A stretch of DNA of 64,000 bases from Schleiferiaceae bacterium. GTDB taxonomy: Bacteria > Bacteroidota > Bacteroidia > Flavobacteriales > Schleiferiaceae. The notes beneath the pieces were generated by a model, which saw nothing but the letters and a program-made list of their open reading frames with translations, did no database searches and was not told the origin of the DNA. Within the stretch, counting starts at the first letter, position 1. Each line of letters opens with the position of its first letter. Location: NCBI GenBank assembly GCA_029254375.1, contig JAQWXR010000050.1, positions 30,047 to 94,046 of the forward strand, written 5' to 3'. Shown here piece after piece: positions 18,509 to 27,874 of this stretch. A program made the translations under genes and the position numbers.

Positions 18509-20334
18509 AACACTCCCGTCGGCTCACGGTTAACCGAATTCGCGAATGGGTGAACCTTCGCATTTATGACAGTAAAACAACGGCCATTCGCTTCCTGCGA
18601 TACACCAGTGTTCCATTGTCCATCGCCGCGGTAATCTCCTTGCTTCTCAGCCATGGATTTGTCCTTGAATCAGAGCAGAGTCAATGGGTAGATATGATTC
18701 TCAAGGGCACCATTGGATTTTACATTGTCAAATACGTGGTGGAGTTCTTTTACTCCTTTTCGCCCATTCAGTACCTGAAAGATTCCCGATGGGAAGGGCT
18801 GTTGATGCTCTACATGGTCGTCAATATTCTCTCGTTTAATTTGTTTGGCATTGAGATTCTTTCCACGTTAGGCGGCTATCTCGGTTTGGAGAAATTGGAC
18901 GCCTTTTTCATGGTATTTATCCAGGCTTATTTCTTGCTGTTTGTTGCCTTGGAAATCGGCAAGGCAAGTCGCCTTTTACCTATGCTCAAAGTGAGCCCAC
19001 CAGCCTTGCTAGTGAGTAGTTTCATCCTGCTTATGATCGTCGGAGCGGGCTTGCTTTGGATGCCTGAAATGACCAAATCAGGGGATGGGCTATCCATCAA
19101 AGAGGCCCTATTTACTTCTGTTTCAGCGGTATCCGTCACAGGACTCAACATTATTGACATTTCGGAGATCTTGAGCTTCAAAGGCAAGTTTATTCTGCTC
19201 TTCTTGATTCAACTCGGCGGACTGAATTTCATCGCCTTCGCAAGCATCTTTGCCATGTTGGCAAACCCTGCTTTAGGGACTCGCTACAAGAGACTCTTAC
19301 AAACAAATTATGGCAGCGATAGCCTGGAAGGTTCAGTGGATCTCATTCGCGAAATTTTCCGCTTTTCGTTCTTTTTCGAATTTGCTGCGGCCATCCTTCT
19401 ATTCTTTTCATGGGGAGACTTCCCTTTTATGCATTTGGGTGATCGAATATTCTATAGTGTGTTTCATGCTGTGAGTGCCTTCAATAATGCCGGATTCAGT
19501 TTATTCTCCCATGGCATGGCACACCCCGCCTTGGCTCAAAATGTGCCCCTCGTTATGATCATAGCAATGACCATCATTCTGGGCGGATTGGGATTTACCA
19601 CGATTCATGATTTGTTCTCCACGCAAGCCTATACTACTCGGCGTAAAAACCCCTGGATTCACTTGAACGTAAATACAAAAATTGCCATCTATACGACCCT
19701 AATCCTCATCCCTGCGGGGGGCATCCTATATGCGGTCTTGGAATGGAACAGCTCCTTATTTGGCCTAGATCATGGCCACCGCATTTTAACTGCATTTTTC
19801 CAATCTGTGACGACTCGAACGGCCGGTTTCAACACGGTGGACTTTGGCGCTGTGGCGTTGCCTACCCTGCTGATATTAATCATCTTCATGTTTATTGGAG
19901 GATCGTCTGGCTCGACGGCTGGAGGGATTAAGACTTCAACTTTTACCCTCGTCTTTGTAAACGCCTTGGCTACCATCCGTGGCCGAAAGCGCGTAGAACT
20001 TTTCCACTCGACCATCCCAGTTGAATTATTGAATTTGGCCATGAGTGCCTTTCTATTTTCGGCCAGTTCCATTCTATTGGGAATCTTCTTACTCACTGTT
20101 ACCGATGGGCACCTCGGCTTAGCTCGATTGGCCTTTGAAGAAGTAAGTGCATTTTGCACCGTGGGCTTATCCACAGGAATCACAAGTGAATTAAGTAACA
20201 GTGGCCAAACTATCTTGATGCTTTCCATGTTAATAGGGCGTGTAGGGACCGTAACTTTGGCCTTTGCATTGACCAGTCGCAAGAAAGAATCACACGAGTA
20301 CACCTACCCAAAAGCCAACGTGCAGGTAGGATAA
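18505..20334 (+). CDS. K+ uptake channel subunit, KtrB/TrkH family
   Basis: A 609-residue membrane protein. After an N-terminal extension of about 170 residues with several helices come four M-P-M repeats. Their selectivity-filter segments read SVSAVSVTGLN, AVSAFNNAGFS, SVTTRTAGFNT and EVSAFCTVGLSTG, each with the conserved Gly. IGGSSGSTAGGIKT is the gate-region loop typical of the family. It carries potassium (with sodium) across the inner membrane and normally needs a KtrA/TrkA nucleotide-binding partner, which is not next to it here. menG follows after 9 bases. Confidence 0.92.
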   Translation: MKHSRRLTVNRIREWVNLRIYDSKTTAIRFLRYTSVPLSIAAVISLLLSHGFVLESEQSQWVDMILKGTIGFYIVKYVVEFFYSFSPIQYLKDSRWEGLLMLYMVVNILSFNLFGIEILSTLGGYLGLEKLDAFFMVFIQAYFLLFVALEIGKASRLLPMLKVSPPALLVSSFILLMIVGAGLLWMPEMTKSGDGLSIKEALFTSVSAVSVTGLNIIDISEILSFKGKFILLFLIQLGGLNFIAFASIFAMLANPALGTRYKRLLQTNYGSDSLEGSVDLIREIFRFSFFFEFAAAILLFFSWGDFPFMHLGDRIFYSVFHAVSAFNNAGFSLFSHGMAHPALAQNVPLVMIIAMTIILGGLGFTTIHDLFSTQAYTTRRKNPWIHLNVNTKIAIYTTLILIPAGGILYAVLEWNSSLFGLDHGHRILTAFFQSVTTRTAGFNTVDFGAVALPTLLILIIFMFIGGSSGSTAGGIKTSTFTLVFVNALATIRGRKRVELFHSTIPVELLNLAMSAFLFSASSILLGIFLLTVTDGHLGLARLAFEEVSAFCTVGLSTGITSELSNSGQTILMLSMLIGRVGTVTLAFALTSRKKESHEYTYPKANVQVG

Positions 20335-20343
20335 AATCCGCCT

Positions 20344-21081
20344 ATGAATCACGTAAAACCTTATAGCTCTGAAGGATCCAAAAAGGAGCAAGTGGCCAGC
20401 ATGTTTGACGCGATTTCCGAGCGATATGATGTGCTCAATCGTACCCTTTCCTTGGGAATTGATGTCATTTGGCGTAAAATCACCATCGCCGCTGTGCGAA
20501 AAACTGGAGCTAAAAAAATATTAGATGTCGCCACCGGAACCGCTGACTTGGCCATTGCCTTGCACCGCGGTATTCAGGGCAGTCAAGTCGAAGGCATCGA
20601 CATTTCTGCCGGGATGCTCGAAGTGGGACGCAAAAAAATTACTCGTCGTGGCTTGGACCCCCATCTTCCATTGCACCTTGGCGATGGTGAAGCCCTACCC
20701 TTTGAGGCAGCTACTTTTGACGCGGTAACTGTGGCCTTCGGGGTGCGAAACTTTGAGCATCTTGAAAAAGGCCTCGTTGACATGAGGCGGGTGCTTCGCC
20801 CAGGCGGACATTTAGCTGTTTTGGAGTTCTCCCAGCCAGAGAGCTTCCCCTTCCGCCAAATCTATTTCTTTTATTTCAAGCATATATTGCCAAGCATTGG
20901 GAAATGGCTATCCAAGGATTCTGCGGCCTACACCTATCTACCCGCTAGTGTAGAAGCCTTTCCTTATGGGGAGGCCTTTTCGGCGAAACTCAAAGCCGCG
21001 GGCTTTAGCCACGTGACGATTCGACCGCTCACCTTTGGTATCGCAAGTCTTTATTTAGCTCATACGGAACTTCCCTCCTGA
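20344..21081 (+). CDS. menG/ubiE: Demethylmenaquinone methyltransferase
   Basis: A 245-residue SAM-dependent methyltransferase. MFDAISERYDVLNRTLSLGIDVIWR is the UbiE family signature, LDVATGTADLAI the SAM-binding motif I, and VTVAFGVRNFEHLEKGLVDMRRVLRPGG the second family signature. It performs the last C-methylation in menaquinone synthesis. Bacteroidota respire with menaquinone, so MenG is the better name. It is followed by porT after 10 bases, an arrangement I recall from other Flavobacteriia. Confidence 0.95.
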   Translation: MNHVKPYSSEGSKKEQVASMFDAISERYDVLNRTLSLGIDVIWRKITIAAVRKTGAKKILDVATGTADLAIALHRGIQGSQVEGIDISAGMLEVGRKKITRRGLDPHLPLHLGDGEALPFEAATFDAVTVAFGVRNFEHLEKGLVDMRRVLRPGGHLAVLEFSQPESFPFRQIYFFYFKHILPSIGKWLSKDSAAYTYLPASVEAFPYGEAFSAKLKAAGFSHVTIRPLTFGIASLYLAHTELPS

Positions 21082-21091
21082 GCGTTATTCT

Positions 21092-21781
21092 ATGATGCGT
21101 CGTTTCATTTTAAGCCTTGCCATGGCGGTCCCCGGTCTTCTGTGGGCTCAGGGACTTAGTCAGAATTTGCCTCGCTATGATCAGAAGCCTATTCACTTTG
21201 GCTTCATTTTGGGAACGAGCCAAATGGACTTCAGCTATCGACCTGGAAGCACTTGGCCAAGCACCGTCTTTGGCGTGGAAACGGGTCCACAGCTCGGGTA
21301 TACCGTGGGCATTGTCAGCAATGTTCGTGTGAATGAAAACATGGACCTCCGCTTCGTACCGACCTATTCAGCGGGCGAGCGCCGTCTCTTTTTTGACGCC
21401 ATCGATCCCAGCGATGGCCAGAGAAAGACCATCGAGCGGAGAATGGAATCCTCTCTAATCATCTTCCCGCTGGAGCTAAAATGGAAGACGGATCGCATCG
21501 ACAACCATCGCTGGTATGTACTAGGAAGCCTCTACGGCCAGTGGGACCTTGCCTCCAAGGCAAAGGTGGTCGACGATCGAATCTTTAAGCTACAAGCAGG
21601 CGAATTTGGCTACGAGGTGGCGGTGGGCATGGACTTGTATTTTGAATACTTCAAGCTATCTCCACAACTGCGCGCCACGTTCGGTCAAGGCAATTTGCTC
21701 GTGAATGACGGTACGGCTTACGCCCAAGCCCTCCCTGTTGTGCAAACGCACAGCTTGGCATGGATATTCACCTTTGAGTAA
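21092..21781 (+). CDS. porT: PorT/SprT, type IX secretion system outer-membrane protein
   Basis: A 229-residue protein with a signal peptide (about 1-19, cleaved near LWAQ) and a predicted eight-strand barrel ending in an aromatic-rich strand (LAWIFTFE). NLPRYDQKPIHFGFILGTSQMDF is the characteristic N-terminal stretch of PorT proteins. PorT is needed for type IX secretion and, in gliding relatives, for surface adhesin export. The neighbourhood (menG before, a TrmH-type methyltransferase after on the other strand) supports the call. No other T9SS gene is in the window. Confidence 0.85.
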   Translation: MMRRFILSLAMAVPGLLWAQGLSQNLPRYDQKPIHFGFILGTSQMDFSYRPGSTWPSTVFGVETGPQLGYTVGIVSNVRVNENMDLRFVPTYSAGERRLFFDAIDPSDGQRKTIERRMESSLIIFPLELKWKTDRIDNHRWYVLGSLYGQWDLASKAKVVDDRIFKLQAGEFGYEVAVGMDLYFEYFKLSPQLRATFGQGNLLVNDGTAYAQALPVVQTHSLAWIFTFE

Positions 21782-21784
21782 CTC

Positions 21785-22531
21785 CTAAGCATCTACGTGG
21801 CAGGCATAAAGGGCAATCGCTCCAGCCGTACCCACATTCAAGCTTTCAGTTTTACTTCCGAGCGCTTTGGGGATGGTCATAATGTGGGCGGCTCGCTCTG
21901 TCCAACGTGATTCCGGGCCTTGACCTTCATTCCCAAAAACCAAGGCTGCTGGTGCTTTTCTTGGTAAGTCTTTCGGGGCAGATCCACCCAGATCAGCCAC
22001 ATACAGTGTTCGCCCTTCCACATCAAAACGAGTCAGTAGCTCCTCCACTTCGCCGTACACCAATGGAACACGCGCTAAAGAACCCATGGAACCTTGAATA
22101 ACCTTTGGATTAAACACCTCGGCTGTGCCCGGAGGCAAGGCTACGTAGTCCACTCCAAACCAGTCCGCCAGCCGGAGTAAGGTTCCCACATTGCCCGGAT
22201 CCTGAACGCGGTCTAAGACTAATGCCCAACCACCTGAACGCGGAGCAATTTCTTTGAGACCGAACACCGCTAAGACCCCTTGAGGGCTTTCTTGCGTCGA
22301 AAGTTCTGCTAACTCACGGGGGGTGATTTCTATCGCCTTCGGATACTCTTCCATTGGGCCTTGTGGACTTCGATACAAGGTCACCAAAGGCCATCCTTCC
22401 TCAATAAATTCAGCAATTGCCTTTGGGGATTCCACTAGGAATTGTTGGGCTATTTCGCGGCCTTTTTTGCGCCAAAGGGCGCGCACTTGACTACGTTGAT
22501 TTTTGGAAAGCGGGCTTGGAGAATCATACAT
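21785..22531 (-). CDS. TrmH/SpoU-family RNA 2'-O-methyltransferase
   Basis: A 248-residue SPOUT enzyme from ATG 22531. The C-terminal half has the three knot motifs: LVLDRVQDPGNVGTLLRLADWFG (1), LVFGNEGQG (2) and IPKALGSKTESLNVGTAGAIALY (3). The N-terminal part, SKNQRSQVRALWRKKGREI, is a substrate-RNA binding domain. It should methylate a ribose in rRNA (or tRNA) using SAM. It ends 3 bases from the end of porT and diverges from rpe. Confidence 0.9.
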   Translation of the reverse strand: MYDSPSPLSKNQRSQVRALWRKKGREIAQQFLVESPKAIAEFIEEGWPLVTLYRSPQGPMEEYPKAIEITPRELAELSTQESPQGVLAVFGLKEIAPRSGGWALVLDRVQDPGNVGTLLRLADWFGVDYVALPPGTAEVFNPKVIQGSMGSLARVPLVYGEVEELLTRFDVEGRTLYVADLGGSAPKDLPRKAPAALVFGNEGQGPESRWTERAAHIMTIPKALGSKTESLNVGTAGAIALYACHVDA

Positions 22532-22556
22532 GGCGGCAAGTTCGGTCAATTGGGCC

Positions 22557-22564
22557 TAATTTTG
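22557..22564 (+). promoter_or_regulatory. -7 box of the rpe-tamL operon
   Basis: TAATTTTG is a perfect TAnnTTTG match ending 17 bases before ATG 22582, giving a short leader of about 13 bases. The -33 region has no clear TTTG. Confidence 0.55.
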
Positions 22565-22581
22565 ACAAAAATCCCCATGCT

Positions 22582-23223
22582 ATGATTGCCCCTTCTGTTT
22601 TATCCGCCGACTTCGCCAACCTCCAACGCGACATAGAAATGATCAACCAAAGCGAGGCTAGCTGGTTCCATGTGGACATCATGGATGGGCTGTTTGTCCC
22701 GAATCTCTCGTTTGGCTTGCCTGTAGTTTCGGCCATTCATCGCCATGCCACGAAGCCCTTGGACGTTCATTTGATGATCGTTCAACCCGAGCGTTACATC
22801 AGCGAATTCAAAGCGGCTGGGGCGGCTATATTAACGGTTCACATCGAAGCTTCCACCCACCTGCACCGAACCCTCCAAGCTATTCGAGCCGAAGGCATGC
22901 TCGCCGGTGTGGCAGTCAACCCGCATACGCCAGTTTCGGCCTTGTCAGAAGTGTTGCACGATGCCGATTTATTTTGTCTAATGTCCGTGAATCCTGGATT
23001 TGGAGGCCAGTCCTTTATTCTTCAGACCTACGAAAAGATTCGGCAGTTGCGTGCCATGCTGGACGCAGCAGGAAGCTCGGCAAAAATCGAAATTGATGGA
23101 GGCGTGAATGCGCAAAACGCAGCGGCCCTCAAAGCGGCAGGAGCGGATGTGCTGGTCGCAGGCAATGCGGTCTTTAAGGCGCCAGATCCGATCGGAATGA
23201 TTGCAGAGCTGCATGAGGCCTAA
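22582..23223 (+). CDS. rpe: Ribulose-phosphate 3-epimerase
   Basis: A 213-residue TIM barrel. IAPSVLSADFANL starts the fold; HVDIMDGLFVPNLSFG carries the metal-binding His and Asp; HLMI, MSVNPGFGGQ and EIDGGVN supply the remaining active-site residues. It interconverts ribulose 5-phosphate and xylulose 5-phosphate in the pentose phosphate pathway. ATG 22582 is chosen because the family start is (M)IAPSVLSADF; the open extension runs back into the divergent methyltransferase gene. It overlaps tamL by 11 bases. Confidence 0.95.
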   Translation: MIAPSVLSADFANLQRDIEMINQSEASWFHVDIMDGLFVPNLSFGLPVVSAIHRHATKPLDVHLMIVQPERYISEFKAAGAAILTVHIEASTHLHRTLQAIRAEGMLAGVAVNPHTPVSALSEVLHDADLFCLMSVNPGFGGQSFILQTYEKIRQLRAMLDAAGSSAKIEIDGGVNAQNAAALKAAGADVLVAGNAVFKAPDPIGMIAELHEA

Positions 23224-25405
23224 GCAAGGCATTTGGCTCGCTATTTTGGCGGCTAGCTTGATGTCCTGCCAACCGCAGCGCTATGTGACAGAACCATGGA
23301 TCCGTAAAGTCCAAATCGAGGTGGATGGCAACGTAACTCTGGATGAACATTACAGCGAAGTCCTTATGGCTCGCTCAAACACATCCGTTTTTGGCACCTT
23401 TCCCTACATGTGGTTCTACCAAAAAGCCAATCCACAGAGCTATTCTAAATGGAACAATTGGCTTCGACGCATTGGTGAAAAGCCTAGCCTCTGGGATTCT
23501 ACATTGAGTGCCCAAGACGTGATTCAATTAAGGCTTCGCCTCAAGCAGGATGGTTACTTCTATTCTTCCGTCACGGTGCATCCCCCCGGGTCTGACCTCA
23601 AAAAAAATAAGCACCTTTTGCGCTATGAAATACTCAAAGGCCCTGCGACGCAGATTCAAGGAACGGATATTCAGAGCATGGGACCTCAGGTCGACCCATT
23701 TCTCTCAGAGTTAAAAGCCTCCTCTACCCTGCTCCCAGGAGATGTTTTACAGATGGAGGCATTGGATGCTGAGCGACGCAGGATCGCGAAAACACTGCAA
23801 GAAAAAGGCTTCTTTACCCTCGGACCTGAGGCTATTCACTTCGATTTAGATACCATTGAGCATCCGGGATTTGCCGAAGTTCAAATACGAATAGACAACT
23901 GGATTCATAGCAGCGAATACGGAACGGTGGAGGAAGCCCATCGAATTTGGTATGTGCGCCAAACCACAGGATCCTGGCCGGCCAACTTAGCACTAAAGCC
24001 CTCGGGTATTCAGCGCCTCCCATGGATTCCTGCGGGAAGAGCCTTTCAAGCCTCGGCGGTGACTCAAAGCACTGCCCGATTGCGCAACATCCCCGCTATC
24101 CAGTCAGGCCGATGGCAGTTTGCCATGGTTCAGGATTCACTTGATGCCACATTGAGCCTAGTCCCTAGTCCGCGTGTTGGATTGACATGGAAAGGTGAAA
24201 GCACAGCCCTATCAGGAATCTATGGCCTCCAATCCAGTATAGATGTTTTTGACCATAACCCTTGGGGCGGATTGGAGCATGTACATTTGACACTTTCTGG
24301 TGGTCTTGGAGCCCAATGGGCCGATAGCTCTGCCCTGTTCAATACCTATTTTCTAGACGTTGAATCAGGTATACAATGGCCCGGTCTTTGGGGTTGGGGC
24401 GAAGCTCCAGTCCAGACGGGCAGTACACGCTTGAGTTTATCTATCGGTCGGCAGTACCGTCGAGAATTTGATCGCTTGGCGATTCGTGCCGCCCTAGAGT
24501 ATCAATGGACGGATAAGCATGGAGGGCAATGGGAACTCAGTCCAACAGACCTCACCTACATTGATTTACGCCAGATTGACAGCAGCTTCTACCAGGCGCT
24601 ATCGATCAAGTCTGGATTTCAAGATGTCCTCCTCTTGGGCCCCCGCCTCCGGGTGCTACGGCCTTTGGTTCAAAAAGGTCGCTGGGAGCGACGTAGCGAA
24701 TGGACCTTAGAAAGTTCTGGAATCGTTACCGATCTGATCAACCGCAGCTTCTTCCCAAATGGCCCTGAAATCAGAAGTTTGGCAGAAGTTCCCTATGCCC
24801 ATTACTTGCGGGCCAAATGGGACGTCCGCTGGCTCCGACGAGGCAGCAGGCATCGCGATTGGGCCCTCCGCTTCGTCGCAGGTGAATTGCACACCCTCCA
24901 AAACACACCAGGTATCCCACCCTTTGAACGTGCCTTCTTTTCGGGGGGAAGTAATGACTTGCGAGGCTGGATTAATTTCCGACTTGGTCCTGGTGCCCTT
25001 CCTCTTGGGGTATTCGATAGTCTGGCTTACTTAGGTTCGGGAACCCGCAAGCTGTTGTTTCAGACCGAATACCGCTTCCCTCTCACAGGTGCCTTGTCCG
25101 GGGCCATTTTTACTGATGCGGGAAATACATGGTTACATCGTCGCAACCTGGATCAAGCGGCGAGCCCATTACTTCAGAATCCACAAATTCAAGACGTGGT
25201 TTCCTTTTCGGCATCCAATCTACTGCGCCACTCGGCCTGGGATGCGGGTTTGGGAATTCGCTATGACCTAGATTTCTTCGTGATCCGAGTCGATTGGGGC
25301 TTGCAAGTGTATGACCCTCGTCGATTGAGCTCAAAACCTTGGTTTCAAGCCAACGAATGGCTCAAACGAGGAAGCCTGAATTTTGGCCTAGGTATGCCCT
25401 TTTAG
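23213..25405 (+). CDS. tamL: TamL-type outer-membrane assembly lipoprotein (BamA/TamA superfamily)
   Basis: A 730-residue protein from ATG 23213 with a lipoprotein signal peptide, cut before the Cys in ASLMSCQ. The N-terminal half is POTRA-like (KVQIEVDGNVTLDE; LRLRLKQDGYFYSSVTV). The C-terminal half, about 350-730, is a 16-strand Omp85 barrel with FFSGGSNDLRGW, close to the RGF/Y-type lid motif, and FQTEYRFPLTGALSGAIFTDAGN. It ends in an aromatic residue (GMPF). Lipidated TamA-like proteins are a Bacteroidota feature and pair with TamB; tamB is not in the window. It is translated from an overlap with rpe. Confidence 0.85.
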   Translation: MRPKQGIWLAILAASLMSCQPQRYVTEPWIRKVQIEVDGNVTLDEHYSEVLMARSNTSVFGTFPYMWFYQKANPQSYSKWNNWLRRIGEKPSLWDSTLSAQDVIQLRLRLKQDGYFYSSVTVHPPGSDLKKNKHLLRYEILKGPATQIQGTDIQSMGPQVDPFLSELKASSTLLPGDVLQMEALDAERRRIAKTLQEKGFFTLGPEAIHFDLDTIEHPGFAEVQIRIDNWIHSSEYGTVEEAHRIWYVRQTTGSWPANLALKPSGIQRLPWIPAGRAFQASAVTQSTARLRNIPAIQSGRWQFAMVQDSLDATLSLVPSPRVGLTWKGESTALSGIYGLQSSIDVFDHNPWGGLEHVHLTLSGGLGAQWADSSALFNTYFLDVESGIQWPGLWGWGEAPVQTGSTRLSLSIGRQYRREFDRLAIRAALEYQWTDKHGGQWELSPTDLTYIDLRQIDSSFYQALSIKSGFQDVLLLGPRLRVLRPLVQKGRWERRSEWTLESSGIVTDLINRSFFPNGPEIRSLAEVPYAHYLRAKWDVRWLRRGSRHRDWALRFVAGELHTLQNTPGIPPFERAFFSGGSNDLRGWINFRLGPGALPLGVFDSLAYLGSGTRKLLFQTEYRFPLTGALSGAIFTDAGNTWLHRRNLDQAASPLLQNPQIQDVVSFSASNLLRHSAWDAGLGIRYDLDFFVIRVDWGLQVYDPRRLSSKPWFQANEWLKRGSLNFGLGMPF

Positions 25406-25486
25406 GTCCTTTTTGGATCGGTTTAAACGGCCAAATCAAAGAAAAGGCCTAGGTTTGCATCTAGTTTAGTTTTAATCAAAAATACT

Positions 25487-26545
25487 ATGGCCTCAGAGCG
25501 CGTCATTTCCCTGCTAGGTGATCAAGCCGACTACCTACTCAACCACACCGCCACTGCAATTCCTAAGTCGTCCATTCACTTGCCATCCGCGCAATTTGTG
25601 GATGAACAATTCATCGGAAGTAACCGCAATATTCCAACCTTGCGTTCTTTACAACAACTCTATGGAACGGGCCGTTTGGCCAACACAGGGTACATGAGCA
25701 TTTTGCCCATCGATCAGGGAATCGAGCATTCAGCTGGAGCGAGCTTTGCTCCGAATCCATTGTATTTTGATCCAGAAAATATTGTCAAATTAGCCTTGGA
25801 CGCAGGCTGCAATGCGGTCGCCTCTACGTTTGGCGTGTTGGCCAATGTGAGCCGAAAATACGCGCACAAGATTCCATTTGTGGTCAAATTGAATCACAAT
25901 GAATTCCTTTCCTATCCGAACCAATACGACCAAACCATGTATGGCTCTGTAGAAGATGCATGGAACATGGGGGCTGTAGCGGTTGGCGCCACAGTGTATT
26001 TTGGAGCTGAAGAATCACGTCGTCAAATGATGGAAGTATCCGAAGCGTTTGAACGTGCTCGCGAATTGGGAATGGCGACCATCCTATGGTGCTACACTCG
26101 AAATTCCGGATTTAAGCAAGACGGCGTAGACTACCATACCTCGGCTGATCTGACAGGCCAAGCCAACCATTTGGGGGTGACCATTCAATCCGACATCATT
26201 AAACAGAAGCTTCCCACCAACAATGGGGGCTACTTGGCTACCAAGCATGGCAAGACGCATCCCAATGTGTATGAGAAAATGACCACCGATCACCCGATTG
26301 ACTTGACCCGCTATCAAGTGGCAAATTGCTACATGGGTAAAATTGGTCTGATCAACTCCGGCGGCGAATCGAAAGGGGCGAGTGATCTAGCTGAATCGGT
26401 TTCAACAGCGGTAATCAACAAACGCGCTGGCGGTCAAGGTTTGATCCTCGGTCGCAAAGCTTTCCAACGCGATTGGAAAGAAGGTGTGGACTTGCTACAT
26501 GCCGTACAAGACGTTTACCTCGATTCATCGATCACCATCGCCTAA
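25487..26545 (+). CDS. fbaB: Fructose-bisphosphate aldolase, class I (DhnA type)
   Basis: A 352-residue protein. [20 protein letters not shown] and [14 protein letters not shown] are typical of the bacterial/archaeal class I (metal-independent) aldolases; VGATVYFGA and [10 protein letters not shown] line the barrel. It splits and makes fructose 1,6-bisphosphate in glycolysis and gluconeogenesis, which fits with fbp also being in this window. An 81-base AT-richer gap precedes it; TAGTTTTA near 25465 is a poor promoter candidate. accD follows after 11 bases. Confidence 0.93.
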   Translation: MASERVISLLGDQADYLLNHTATAIPKSSIHLPSAQFVDEQFIGSNRNIPTLRSLQQLYGTGRLANTGYMSILPIDQGIEHSAGASFAPNPLYFDPENIVKLALDAGCNAVASTFGVLANVSRKYAHKIPFVVKLNHNEFLSYPNQYDQTMYGSVEDAWNMGAVAVGATVYFGAEESRRQMMEVSEAFERARELGMATILWCYTRNSGFKQDGVDYHTSADLTGQANHLGVTIQSDIIKQKLPTNNGGYLATKHGKTHPNVYEKMTTDHPIDLTRYQVANCYMGKIGLINSGGESKGASDLAESVSTAVINKRAGGQGLILGRKAFQRDWKEGVDLLHAVQDVYLDSSITIA

Positions 26546-26556
26546 AACGTACGACT

Positions 26557-27432
26557 ATGGCCACGGATTGGTTCCAAAGACAAGAAGCGGGAATTACCAC
26601 CCCCACTCAAGATAAAAAAGAAACGCCCGATGGCTTATGGCACGGTTGCCCCAAGTGCAAGGTGATTGTTTCAGCGGAAGACCACATCGCCCAAGTTTGG
26701 GTCTGCGGAAACTGTGGTTTTCACAATGGCATTGATTCAAAAGAGTATTTCTCCTTCCTTTTTGATGGGGGAAGCTTTACCGAGCTCAACGCGAACATGG
26801 TCTCTAAGGATCCCTTACAATTCGAAGACACCAAAAAGTATAGCGACCGATTAAAAGCCACCCAAGCAAAAACTGGACTGAATGATGCATTGACTTCAGC
26901 CACCGGCGAAATGAACGGGATTCCAGTGGCGATTGCCGCCATGAATTTCAAGTTCATCGGAGGATCTATGGGTTCCGTTGTAGGGGAAAAAATTGCTCGT
27001 ACTATCGATTACAGTATTAAGCACAAGGTTCCTTTCATCATGATTAGTAAATCAGGGGGTGCACGGATGATGGAGGCCGCATTTTCATTGATGCAAATGG
27101 CCAAAACTTCCGCGAAATTGGCGCTCTTGGATGAAGCAAAGATTCCTTATATCAGCCTCTTGACCGACCCCACCACCGGTGGAGTCACGGCCTCGTACGC
27201 GATGCTGGGGGATATCAATATTGCCGAACCCGGTGCGCTGATTGGATTTGCCGGGCCCCGAGTCGTTAAAGAAACCATTGGAAAAGACCTCCCAGAAGGT
27301 TTCCAGACGAGCGAATTCGTCAAGGAGCACGGCTTCTTGGATTTTATCGTCGAACGTAAGCATCTGAAAGCGCGAATGAGCCAATGGCTGCGTTTTGTAG
27401 GCAATCTTCCAGCCCCCGTGAAAGCAGACTAA
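26557..27432 (+). CDS. accD: Acetyl-CoA carboxylase carboxyltransferase subunit beta
   Basis: A 291-residue protein from ATG 26557. A four-Cys zinc ribbon (CPKC about residues 30-33 and CGNC about 50-53) is followed by the crotonase-fold carboxyltransferase domain with [38 protein letters not shown] and [12 protein letters not shown]. With AccA it transfers the carboxyl group from biotin to acetyl-CoA, the first step of fatty acid synthesis. The longer open frame back to 26473 overlaps fbaB and is rejected. The rpsO promoter lies 8 bases past its stop. Confidence 0.96.
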   Translation: MATDWFQRQEAGITTPTQDKKETPDGLWHGCPKCKVIVSAEDHIAQVWVCGNCGFHNGIDSKEYFSFLFDGGSFTELNANMVSKDPLQFEDTKKYSDRLKATQAKTGLNDALTSATGEMNGIPVAIAAMNFKFIGGSMGSVVGEKIARTIDYSIKHKVPFIMISKSGGARMMEAAFSLMQMAKTSAKLALLDEAKIPYISLLTDPTTGGVTASYAMLGDINIAEPGALIGFAGPRVVKETIGKDLPEGFQTSEFVKEHGFLDFIVERKHLKARMSQWLRFVGNLPAPVKAD

Positions 27433-27440
27433 TTTATTCG

Positions 27441-27448
27441 TACTTTTG
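27441..27448 (+). promoter_or_regulatory. -7 box of the rpsO operon
   Basis: TACTTTTG is a perfect TAnnTTTG match directly after accD. It predicts a leader of about 45 bases before ATG 27497, beginning with the hairpin CCCG (27453-27456) / CGGG (27462-27465). Confidence 0.6.
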
Positions 27449-27496
27449 CCGTCCCGAAAGACGGGTATACAGCACAACCATCTAAGCGATCTAGGC

Positions 27497-27766
27497 ATGT
27501 ATCTAAACACAGAAAAGAAGCGTGAAATTTTCGCGCTACACGGCAAAAGCCCCGAAGATACGGGTTCAGCCGAAGGGCAAATCGCCCTTTTTACCTACCG
27601 TATCAGCCACTTGACTGGGCACCTAAAGAAGAACCGCAAAGACCACAACACCGAGCGCTCGCTCATTTTGTTAGTTGGTAAGCGTCGCGCTCTTCTCGAC
27701 CACCTTCAAAAAACTGAGATCGGCCGATACCGCGCCATCATCGAAAAATTAGGACTCCGCAAATAA
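27497..27766 (+). CDS. rpsO: Ribosomal protein uS15
   Basis: An 89-residue protein, the normal size for uS15. The conserved helices read GSAEGQIALFTYRISHLTGHLKKNRKDHNTERSLILLVGKRRALLDHL, with the HLxxHxxD motif that contacts 16S rRNA. ATG 27497 (MYLNTEKKREIF) fits the family start; the upstream open frame covers the promoter. It is followed, as in many bacteria, by pnp. A 5'-terminal hairpin in the leader could be an autoregulatory site, as S15 controls its own mRNA in other species. Confidence 0.97.
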   Translation: MYLNTEKKREIFALHGKSPEDTGSAEGQIALFTYRISHLTGHLKKNRKDHNTERSLILLVGKRRALLDHLQKTEIGRYRAIIEKLGLRK

Positions 27767-27796
27767 GCGTGAGTTTCCTCTAGTGGAACTATGCAG

Positions 27797-27825
27797 AAAA
27801 GGCAATTCTAATCGGATTGCCTTTT
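27797..27825 (+). terminator. Hairpin between rpsO and pnp (terminator/attenuator)
   Basis: AAAAGGCAAT (27797-27806) pairs perfectly with ATTGCCTTTT (27816-27825) around a 9-base loop, ending in a T run that belongs to the stem. It resembles the partial terminator or processing hairpin found between rpsO and pnp in enterobacteria. Confidence 0.6.
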
Positions 27826-27874
27826 CGCGTTGGAAGAAGCGGCTTGGAGAAATCAACATCGAAAACAAAAAAAC

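Noticed and set aside
23201..23212. Upstream start for TamL (MQSC...)
   Set aside because: ATG 23213 directly starts a proper lipoprotein signal; the earlier start adds a charged, non-signal sequence within rpe.
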